Positions 1 to 12,200 of a DNA stretch of 64,000 bases are shown here, piece by piece. The position numbers and the translations under genes are program-made. Source of the DNA: Bolinopsis microptera (Eukaryota > Ctenophora > Tentaculata > Lobata > Bolinopsidae); contig NC_087075.1 of the NCBI RefSeq assembly GCF_026151205.1, positions 8,111,303 to 8,175,302 on the forward strand, in the 5' to 3' direction. The notes beneath the pieces were generated by a model, which was given only the letters and a program-made list of their open reading frames with translations, did no database searches and was not told the DNA's origin. Positions within the stretch are counted from its first letter, which is position 1; each line of letters opens with the position of its first letter.

Positions 1-253
1 AATTTTCAATAAGAATCTCAATATATTGAGCATTTATTGCAAATTTCTCTGGATGTTATACAAGGTAGTTATATAGTAGGTACCCATACTTGCAATAAAG
101 TTCCTCCTTACCTGTTATTGAAATGCTGTTAAAATTTGTAGTTGGTGGTTAAGAATGTGGTCCTCCATAATCCCGATAGACTTCCAAATATTCACATTGT
201 AATATACATCTATTTTTTGTAGACCTTATAAACACTGTTATTTATTCAAACAG

Positions 254-3200
254 GTGAGGTATTCTCGCTCAACAATGCCCTGTGCATGGCTATAATGTTG
301 GTAATGTACGACTTCTGCATTGAGGAGGATTCAGAGAAGAAGCTTAAGGTGGGACGAGACAATGTTTAATTTTCATTATTTTAAATTCTCTTAGATTGAG
401 GTTAAGAAAAAGAATCTCGTTTAACTTATCACATTTATCTTTAATCTCCTTAGCTTTCCAATACCTATATTTAACAAGTTGTAAGGTTTACCCTCACTTT
501 TTCAGCTGACATACATTCTAGCAATACTGAGCGGGTTTGCGTTAACCAATCAGCACACAGCATCTCTTATCGTTATTGCTCTTGTATGCTTTGTATTGTC
601 GGATCTGCTTGATCATGAGGTATTTACATCTTTTGTAAAATTGCTTATATTTAGGATACAATTGTGCAATTTATTATATAGATAATGTTGAACTTAACTA
701 TTTGATACGCATGAACAATATTCATAGGACCACGTTCCGATGAATTGAGAGGGGTCTACTTAAATTAAAGACGGAACGCGCGGTGTACACTATTTAGAGA
801 TCTCTACGCGCACGGACAAATTATTTACGCACATTCAGACTTTCATTTCATCACAAAGCCCGCGAACAACCCTGAGGGCTGGGCACAACACCCCTCAGGA
901 CCGATTTGTCACTTTGCTCGACCCTGATTTGATCTAGAAAATACTATTTTTTCAGCTGATCACTACACAGAATGTAATCAACCTGACTATCGCTGGGTTA
1001 TCCCCGATGATTCTGTACCTACAGGTTAGGAGAGCGTTGCCAGCCAATTACATTTTCATGTTCTATTATTAGCAGCAAAGTATAGAATTTCAGAAACGCT
1101 ACAATTCATCAAGGTATGTTGTATACTGACCGAACTAATCCGATGAAATCATTTTACCAAACATTTATTTCAAAACCAGCATTCAAGGTCCCTCCCCAAA
1201 CCTTATATTTTTCCCTCAGTTACCGATCCCTCCCCAAACCTTATATTTTGCCCTCAGTTACCGATTGCGAGTTATCTGAGAACAGCGCGGGTATCCTGGG
1301 GTGATCACCGAACTACGGAGGGTTTCCTGTTCCATTTCTTCAGAAAGGACTATGGCACACTCAAATTGGTTAGTTCTTACAATTTTCTTATTGCACAAAG
1401 TGGAAATTTTATTCCTCTGTCGAAATAATGTCTGTTCAGATAATTGTATTACCTACCAAAACATTATCAGGTTAAGAATGAAGCGGATGTTGACATTTGG
1501 AGGAACTATTCTATCCTAACAGTTGATCTTATGAGAGAGTTGACCATACCAGTTCTACTACTCGCTCTCTTCGCAACTACAGCAATGATATGGTAAGAAA
1601 ACAGGACAATTTCATACGTTATACTTAAGTTTGAGATGTGTGTAACCTATAAGTGTTCCACAATAACTAAAAGTTATGTTTAGTCAGTACATAACATACA
1701 TTATTGTACAAATTCCTCGATCTCAAGCCATTGCCAAGACGGAGAGATGAGTAGCAGAACATGATTAGGGAGGGGAGACACAATTGCTGGTGACAATGTC
1801 CAGGAAAATAATTTAAGCTTGGACCCATGAAATATAACAATGCAATTTAAATTTGTTCTTTATTAGTTCAATAAGGAACTGTATTGTCCAAATTAATTAG
1901 TCACGTGATATTTGTGTTGTTCTATGATTATGTTGAGCAGTTACATTGTTCAAAGGATAAGCTTGATGTGTTCAGACTTCAGACTAAGTTTGGGATTCTT
2001 AAATTAGGGAGGGGAGACACAATTGCTGGTGACAATTTCCAGGAAAACAATTTAAACTTGGACCCATGAAATATAACAATGCAATTTAAATCTGTTCTTT
2101 ATTAGTTCAATAAGGAACTGTATTGTCCAAATTAATTAGTCACGTGATATTCGTGTTGTTCTATGATTATGTTGAACAGTTACATTGTTCAAAGGGTAAA
2201 CTTGCTGTGTTCAGACATGCAACTAAACCACAAGAAAATATTCAGTTAGTTGGTTCAAGTATTGCAAGTGTGAACACTTTAGGTATGAAAAGGGTTAATT
2301 AGAACATACTACTTTTAGGGAGTCCTCATATAATCAAGATTCAAGACCTAAAAATATTTTCAGGCGGGAGCACGACAGGAAGTTTGTATGTTTCCTTAAA
2401 ACCACGTTTGTCCTTTACACTGGTTTCTTCTGCTCCTTCGCTAATATCACTGACATTGAGGGTATCTACAAAGGAGTGGTAGGTGAACTTTGTTTATGTT
2501 ATTCTATTGTTTTGTTTTAGTTCAATCAGCTTGTTCTTGCTAGTTTTTATCAGCTGAGTTCAGCTGAGTTCAGCTGAGTTAGCACCTTTTCTCGAAAAAC
2601 GACAAGTTTCTGTTGAAAAATTAGTTTGTTCTCTCATATTTCGTTTTAACGAAATATGAATTTAAAAATTTAACTCTCCCCAAAGGTTTATCATCTGAAT
2701 TGTGACGAAAGGTTAAAATATAAGCTCATACTTAATCCATTCGTATTATAACTTATTATATTATGATTTATGTAACTATAAATTAAGTAAAACACGACTA
2801 TCACTTCACTAGTTACGGCGGTATCTCTTTTGGGGGAGGTGTAAGTTAACCTGCATGATGATTTACAGACTAATTGATGTTAATTGCACGTGATATTTTT
2901 AATAACGTGTGAAATTCCCGTGATGTTTGCTAATCACACGTGAATTGCACGTGATGTTTATGAAACACGCGTGAATTGCACGTGATGTTTGTGAATGTGT
3001 TGAACTGTAGCAGTGAAACATCTATGTTTAATGTTTATGTAAGAAGGAAAATTCAAGAACATTCATCGAGAAGAATCTGAAAGCACCGCATTCAGGCATA
3101 ACTGATAGCTTGATAGCACATTTATAGTAAAACAAATAACTAATGCATCTATAAACATCGATTTAACATTTGAAAACATTCGTATATAATCTTACAAAAG

Positions 3201-6200
3201 TAACTTTACAGAATATAGATAATTTAAAGAACTTAGAGGCTACAACTCGTGTAGTTGCCCAAGTAAGACTCTGTGTAAACCTATTGATTGTCTGATTAGT
3301 GATTACACCCTTGTTTGTTTAAATACGAATAAAAAGAATTACTGTACAGTGTACAAGCCCAGATTTCACAAGGAATTTGCAATGATTTTATCATTTGGTT
3401 AAATAATCACTTCTGCACTGGTGGACGCTTAATTGCACAATGTTAGTTTTATTTAGTTGATCCTATTCACTAGTGAATTATCATATTTCTTGACTTAAAC
3501 ATGAATCTTGACCGCTACTGTTTTTTCAGAAAAATGTTCATGTATTTTTAAATTTCATTGTTATAATTCCCAGCCTCCGCTTTACCCCAGGACTAAGAAT
3601 AGTCTGATCTGTTTCTGCTTGACCATCACGTGACCATCACGTGATAGGTTCTAGTCATGTGACAGGTTCTAGTCACGTGCCAAGTTCTAGTCAGGTGACA
3701 GGTTCTAGTCAGGTGACAGGTTCTAGTCACGTGACAGGTTCTAGTCACGTGACAGGTTCTAGTCACGTGACAGGTTCTAGTCACGTGCCAGGTTCTAGTC
3801 CGGTACCACCTGACCACTGAGGATCATGTTGCCCGTCATCAGCTCCTCCTGCATCTCACACATGAAGTACCCGAACCTGCTCTCTATAATCTGCACGTCG
3901 TAACAGTCCACTGCTTCGTAGTAATACGCTCTGTTGAAGTCAGGTTTAACACGTGGTTTAACACGTGGTTTAACACGTGGTTTAACACGTGGTTTAACAC
4001 GTGGTTCAATAATCAATAATCATGTTGCGTAAAAAACAAATATAAATCACGTAATTTTTCAAAAGATAAATTTGTTATGACCGAAAGACTTACTTTACTT
4101 GACATTAAACCCAAGCACGAACTAAGCGCTAAGTAGCTGACTTAAACCAACCAATCAGAACACAGTACTCACACCACGTGACACAAACCAACCAATCAGA
4201 ACACAGTACTCACACCACGTGACACAAACTAACCAATCAGAACACAGAACTCACACCACGTGACACAAACCTACCAATAAGAACACAGTACTCACACCAC
4301 GTGACACAAACCAATTAATCAGAACACAGTACTCACACCACGTGACACAAACCAACCAATAAGAACACAGTACTCACACCATGCGACAAAAACCGACCAA
4401 TTAGAACACAGTACTCACACCACGTGACACAAACCGACCAATTAGAACAAAGTACTCACACCACGTGACACAAACCAACCAATCAGAATACAGTACTCAC
4501 ACCACGTGACACAATCCAACCAATAAGATAAAAGCACCCCTACCTGTAGTTGATGAATCGTTCCTCAAGTTCAGTGTAAAGCTCAATAGCCTCCTTACAA
4601 TACTTCTTCTTCTTTGAAAACTCTTGTTTTTGTGCATCTTGAAGTAGATTATAGTTAGCTTTCTGGTGAGCTTGAGATAGAAGATCTATTGAACCCATTC
4701 CTTTCTTCTTCTTGGGTTTCCTTTTTTTAGCCTTCTCAAAGAAAACCAGATCTCCCGAGTTAGCAATACTAATCCCCATAACATTGAAGTAATCTCTAAG
4801 GATAATACAAATCTTATCAAACGGAAATTTTTTGACTTCCTCTGAGCTAACAGCGCCTTTAAGAGCCTTTGCGTAAACAAAGTGGATGATCTCTAGTTTT
4901 GTAGTATCGTAGTCCTGTTTCTCCTTGTTCAGTTCCTCCATTAGGAACCTAAACTTGTCGTCCTCGTTGATAATAGGGTTCATATCAAGTGAGGGTATTT
5001 CACTCATTTCTGCTATGCTGGACTGTGAGTTGGTTTGACTGTGGTACCTGTGTAGGAGAGACGTATTATTGTTAGTTAGTTAGTTAGGAGGCAGGTTATT
5101 TTAGTTAGTACTTAAAAGTAACTAAAATAACTAAAAATAACGTATTAAAATAATTAACTAAAATAACCTGCCTCCTAACTAATAATAACCCATTTTCCAG
5201 ACTCTGGAAAACGAGTGGGAATTTGAAAATCTTATGAAAACTATTTAGTAATTAGTAGTAATTAGCAGTAATTATCAGCAATTAGCAGTAATTATCAGTA
5301 AATAACAACATACCCATCAGATCGATCCTCATACTCTATATGATGTTCTTTAATTGGTGCTATTCTCGTCGGGAACTCGTACTGTTCGTCGTTATTGAAG
5401 AACAGATCGTTTGCTTTGCCCTTATCTGGGATTATCCAGTTGTCTGTTTCTTCAGGGTCTACCTTCACGTGTAGTCTCACCTGAACCACATGTAATTAAT
5501 TAACATTTAATTAATGATCCATACTATTTTGTAATTAAATAAACATGCGGTTAAAATATTTTGTGAATTTGTCTGTTAGATCTGAGTTTTTAGGTTTCAA
5601 ATATAAAATCACGTGCAACTTGAACGATCAAAATAAATTAAAACAACAGACTGATTAGTCAATTAATAACAATATACAGGGTGTACCGCATGTGGGACAC
5701 CCTGTACTCGTCGTATCCCTGCTAACCTTCATATTATTCTGTTTCTTTAAAAGGCGCACGTGCACGCGCAGACTCACGTCCCTGTACGGGTCCTGGTCGA
5801 CGGACGAGTCCGCCACGGACCGGGTTGCGGAGGTACCTGATTATTATTGATATTGTTAGAAACAGCATTACTGATTATCTCGTCAGATAGTCAATTATTG
5901 AATAATGTCCGGATTATTTTGCTCGTATGTAGGGGGGGGTCCAAGGGGAACTTTGGGGAACTTTGGGAAAGTCCCCCAAGATTTCTGAAGTTCCCCAAAA
6001 AAAAGTTCCCCAAAACTCCCCAAAGTTCCCCAAAATTCCCCAAAATTATTCAAAATTATTCAAAATTATTCAAAATTATTCAAAATTATTCAAAATTATT
6101 CAAAATTATTCAAAATTTCTCTAATATACATTAATACCCATTAATGTTAACATGTATGTTATTATAAGGTATAATCTTAACTTACTTGTTGATACTTGCA

Positions 6201-9200
6201 GCATGATAATTTTTTTGGCATAATAATTTTTTTGGGGAACTTTGGGGAATTTTGGGGAACTTTCTGAAGTTCCCCAAAAAAAATTTCCCCAAAATTCCCC
6301 AAAATTATTTGTTTCATTGATAATTTTTTGGGGAACTTTGGGAAAGTCCCCCAGGTTTCCTGAAGTTCCCCAAAAAAAAGTTCCCCAAAACTCCCCAAAG
6401 TTCCCCTTGGACCCCCCCCCCTATGTAGTCACATTTTATGTAAAACACCCTATAATTGTAATTGATTAATTATCCACTAATAAATCAATTAATTGATACT
6501 GATAGTTGCAAATTTTCGGTGTCAACGCCATCTTCAGGCTATAATAGCCTGAAGATGGCGTTCCATTTGTCCTTGTCTCTTTCAACCAGATATTATCCAA
6601 CTATCAGTATTGCATCACGAGACTAATAAACAGCGAACTACTCCAACAATTGATAATCAATTAATTAATTAAGTATATAATCACCTGACTCAGACACGGC
6701 GTCGATACTTTTAGTACTTTTAGTTGCAGTAGACCCGGCCTTCTTAAGATTAAGATCAAAATACTGAGTCATTCCTTTAGAGTTTATATCATCATCTTGT
6801 GGCAATGGTGGGAATTGTTCTACTGGTATTTCCGGCTTCTTTAAACCAAGGAGAGTTAGTATCCGGTCCATTTTAGCTGGTGTTACCACTGGTTACAACT
6901 GGTTACCACTGGTTACAACTGGTTACCACTGGTTACCACTGGTCACGGTGGATGGTGTTATGACAGAGTGTCGTTTTCAGAGTGTTGTTTTGTTAAATGA
7001 CCATGGCCTGGTATTGGTTACAATTTAAGTTCTACAAGCTGTACATGTTAATTCGGGGGGGGGGGGGGGGGGCAACGCCCCAAAAGGCCCCACAAATATC
7101 GAAAATCCAAAAAGGGCCCTAGAAATCGGGGCCTTTTGGGGCGTTGGCAACAAATCGACGATAACGAGCGATAGATTCGGGATGATTAACAGCTTAAGAA
7201 AAAAGTGAGATAACCGAAAACAACCCTTAAACCGCACAAAACAACAAGCCGACTGATCACACAAACAGAAAAGCAATGCTGTGATTTACATGTTACTGCA
7301 TCAGTTCCTCACAATACAGCTCAATCAACCTTCATAACTGCCCGGCTCAACATGGGATTAAGAACACATACATCTAATGTGGCCTATAATATCAGCTCCT
7401 TATACATGCCCTTATATGGGCGTCAGGTGGTCTCACCATGTGTTTATTGTCATGATCTGTTCAGATGGTGGAATATGCTGGACTAAGCTGCAACCACTTC
7501 TGGTGCTTTTTTAGCTGTTTAATGACTGAACATAATGGAACTTAGTGTAGTTGCTAGTGAGGGGTACCCAAATCTCCCTGGATCAGAAACTACTTAATTC
7601 ACGTATACACAGTGAGATGCTAGTTTGTTCTGTACTTCTGTTACTTGAGAAACAGGTAGGCCTGTATAGGTGGCCTTTTACAGTTAACACGCACGTGCAC
7701 TAAGGCGAAACAACAAAGCAAGTCAAAACAAGCGTTATTTATTATAAACAGTTCCAGTTTAAACAGAATAGGTTCCGTTAATGCCCCATATTCAGTGTTG
7801 TAATTACTTTTCACATACCAGTGTTCAATACATGACTAAAACAGAGCGTATACATTTAGTGTACGATTCAATACTCTGTAAATATATTATATATAATAAC
7901 TAATAATGAGTTTCTTTACTGTCCTATGAGACCAGGAATGGACAATGTGATGGATATTGAATTCCAGTGTTCATAAGAAAATATAAGAGTCAAGTGGAGG
8001 AGGTCACACTATGTTTCTCTTAACCCGGGACAAAACAACGAGCTTCAGATAATTCTAATTTTACCGAAACTTATAGTAAAGTTCAAGCTAGATTTTACTT
8101 TTGATTTCAGCGCAAAATGAAGCTAGGTATCAGAAATAAATGTCCTTCGGAAAAGGATAGTATACACAATTACACACTACACTATAAAATATGAGTCAGT
8201 CATATGACTTATCCTATCTTCTTTTCTAACAGTGTTTGTAGAGTACATAATTGATATTATTGTGCAATAATTAACGGGATATATCGTAACACCCCAATAT
8301 TGATGAGGGAATTTCCACTAAAACCTATCTTAACGCTTTTTTGGTGTACTCAAAGATTGATAAGTTATGGGAGGGGGCAATGGAGGAAGAGGGTCTAGCG
8401 GCGGCGGTTGAGGGAGGGTCTAGCGGCGGCGGTTGAGGGAGGGTCTAGCGGCGGCGGTTGAGGGAGGGTCTAGCGGCGGCGGTTGATGGAGGGTCTAGCG
8501 GCGGCGGTTGAGGGAGGGTATAGCGGCGGCGGTTGAGGGAGGGTCTAGCGGCGGCGGTTGAGGGAGGGTCTAGCGGCGGCGGTTGAGGGAGGGTCTAGCG
8601 GCGGCGGTTGAGGGAGGGTCTAGCAGCGGCGGTTGAGGGAGGGTCTAGCAGCGGCGGTTGAGGGAGGGTCTAGCGGCGGCGGTTGAGGGAGGGTCTAGCG
8701 GCGGCGGTTGAGGGAGGGTCTAGCGGCGGCGGTTGAGGGAGGGTCTAGCGGCGATTGTCAGATTTCTCTGTGGCCCGCTAGCAATATACTGTCGCTACAT
8801 TTCAGCGTTATCTTTGAACAACAAAATTACTTCGAAGAAATGCAGCATTTTGGGCCCTGCAGACTTCTGATAAAAACACCCGAGCGTCCTTAATCTTTCA
8901 ATCCTCACACAAAAAATTGACTATAATAATCTCTTCTTCTGGACGCAGCAAGCTTTTCAGCCGCTTAACATCTGCCCGTCTATCAGTTCGTTTTACTCAA
9001 GTTTCATGTTCGACACTGAAATTCTGCCTTGTGACTCTCACTTTCAAAATAATCGCGTATAGATTTTAACGCTGATAATTCAACATTCAAGACCTTCAAA
9101 AACACAAGTTACACAGATATTTCAAGGTACAAGAGGAAGCCTATCTTGAACAGACATACCTACCCCCAATATTCTTGCAGTTGGAGCGGTTTTGGTTGCA

Positions 9201-12200
9201 GCCCTCTCTGTCCCTGGTACTGATGGCGGGTATTGGACTTCAGGAGCTCATACGACTCGCCAAGATCAGGAAGACTATCATGATGCCTGTTGCTTTTCTT
9301 ATTCTGGCTGCTAGAATCGTAAGTGAAGCGGGAGAGAAGGCGTGGGATAGTTAAATAGTTAATTATCGCTGTTTTTATCGTTTTGTTTTCGAACTTTGAA
9401 TGCTCCTTGATATAATTATTTATTAAATATAATGATTATCTCACAAAATATAATAGGCTGAATATTTAAAATATATTTACCTTCTCGTCAAACAAACCAA
9501 ACACCACTTCTCCGTTTTCAGCACAGCAACTACGGTCTGTGTGACCAAAGTGGGAATTATCACGTGGAGGAGTTTGGCCGACACGTGTTATCTCAACTTC
9601 CTAACAACACAATACTGCTAACTAGTGGCGACCTCAGTACTAACACTTTCAGGTTTAAAACCAAACACAAGGGTTTGTTTTTTTAGTAGATATTACTTCA
9701 GTAGTCAGTATTAAAACTTTCATGTTTAAAACCAAACACAAGGATTTGCTTTTTTAGTAGATACTAATTCAGTAGTCAGTATTAAAACTCCCCGGTTTAA
9801 AACCAAACACAAGGACTTGTTTTTTAAGGCGAGGCAATGATGTTAATATTGTGTGACATACCAGTGTTTTGTTTTCTTTGCGATTTTAATTTTTACTGGA
9901 TGTGGGTTTTTACTTTTTATGTGGTTGTCAAATCAAATAATGATTACGTTTACAAAACCTTACTAATTCATACTATTAGGCAGATACCTCACGATAATGA
10001 TTACGTTTACAAAACCTTACTAATTCATACTATTCTGCAGATACCTAACATTTACAAAACCCTTACTAAATACTAATTCATACTATTCTGCAGATACCTA
10101 ACGATAATGATTACGTTTACAAAACCTTACTAATTCATACTATTCTGCAGATACCTAATATTTACAAAACCCTTACTAATTCATACTATTTTACAGATAC
10201 CTAACGATAGCGGAGAACGTAAGACCAGATGTGGATGTGTTGGATCTATCCTTTATCGGATCTAGATGGTTTATACCTATCTTGGGACACCACATGGACA
10301 CTGTAAAATTCCCCGGTATCGGGTAAGTGATGTGGCGACGTCACGTTACTTTGCTGTGACGTCACGTGATATTATGGTGACGTTACGAGATTTATGGTCG
10401 TGTAGGGAATGACTCCTGTAATACGACGGCACTTGGAAATATGATATTCCGATGGGTATAGTGTATACCATCGTGTTTTCTTCTCGATGCTATAACATTT
10501 TTCTTCAACTATCCAATTATTTAATTTATTAATGAGATAATTATAATTAGATGAGTATCTCGTCAGGTACTCGCCTCAAGCGACGTGGAACAGTCGTCTC
10601 TACGACTTAGAACAGTTTTTAGACCACAATCTCGCTTCCAGACCCGTCTTTGTGTGTTTAAAACCCCGGAGTATAGACACTGTTTCTCTGCGAAAATACA
10701 ACGTTCTACCGTACTCCTTCTGTAGTCAGGTAACGTACTCCTTCTGTAGTCAGGTAACGTTCTCCTTCTGTAGTCAGGTAAAGTACTCCTTCTGTAGTCA
10801 GGTAACGTACTCCTTCTGTAGTCAGGTAACTTACTCCTTCTGTAGTCAGGTAACGCACTCCTTCTGTAGTCAGGTAACTTACTCCTTCTGTAGGGGGGGG
10901 GGTACCAATGGCATAAATGGCGTAATGGAGAATTGGCCAAACAAAATTTCCATTTATGCCATGAAATTCTATGCCATTTGATGAATTTTATGCCATTTTT
11001 CTCCATTCTATGCCATTGGTACCCCCCCTTCTGTAGTCAGGTAACTTACTCCTTCTGTAGTCAGGTAACGTTCTCCTTCTGTAGTCAGATAACGGACTCC
11101 TCCTGTAGTCAGGTAACTTACTCCTTCTGTAGTCAGGTAACGTACTCCTTCTGTAGTCAGGTAACGTTCTCCTTCTGTAGTCAGGTAACGTTCTCCTTCT
11201 GTAGTCAGGTAATGTTCTCCTTCTGTAGTCAGGTAACGTACTCCTTCTGTAGTCAGGTAACGTTCTCCTTCTGTAGTCAGGTAACGTTCTCCTTCTGTAG
11301 TCAGGTAACGTACTTCTTCTGTAGTCAGGTAACGTACTCCTTCTGTAGTCAGGTAACGTACTCCTTCTGAAGTCAGGTAAAGTACTCCTTCTGTAGTCAG
11401 GTAACGTACTCCTTCTGTCACTGGGAGACTTTGGGACCGGAAACTGATCCGGCCCCCAAAGAGGGGTCAGATCACGTCACCAATTAGTGACGTATAATTA
11501 GTGATGTGGTCCATGGATTGAATTTAATTGACATAGAAATGTGCTAGATCTGGGGTAGAGTTCACATGTCAATTCTGTAAATCATAGCTGTACATTAAGA
11601 AGTAAACATGATCTGACTGCTCGACTCGTAGATCACATAAGGGACGGACGGAGCTCTTGCTAAAGGGGGGGTTCTCGTATCAAGGGATGTGAGACGTACG
11701 TGTCAAAGGCATGCAAGGGGAGTGAGCCGATCTAGTGTTCTAGGTATTAAATATTGGGTGATAGAAGGTAGTAGTATCGCATTCTATCAACAGTCATGCC
11801 TACCTTCTCCAAGTTCCTCAACGGTTTCAGAGGATGTCAACAGGTGCTTGATTCTGACCAGGAGGTGACCGGGACATGATTTCAGGCCTGACCGGGACCG
11901 GGATACAAAATGTGACTTGACCGGGACTGAGATTCAAAGAGATTATCAATTTACCGGGACCGGGACCGGGATGAAAAATGTGACTTGACCGGGACCGGGA
12001 TAGCTCAAAATTGCCAATTCCGGTCGATTACTGGTTAATTCATGATCATAATTTATTACTCAAACTTGTTTAGCAATTTTAAACATTGTTGTATTTGGCT
12101 CAGAGGATGTTTGAAGATGTTGCTCTAAGGAGCAACAGACTATCATCTGGATCGGCTTGCTGTTGGAAAGACTCCTTCCAGCAGTATTCTGTACGACCTT

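Noticed and set aside
10563..11421. Long open frames on both strands through the 24-bp array (YRRSTLPD, TTEGVRYL repeats)
   Set aside because: They arise from a 24-bp period free of stops. Only the + frame continuous with the TMEM260 exon has any meaning.
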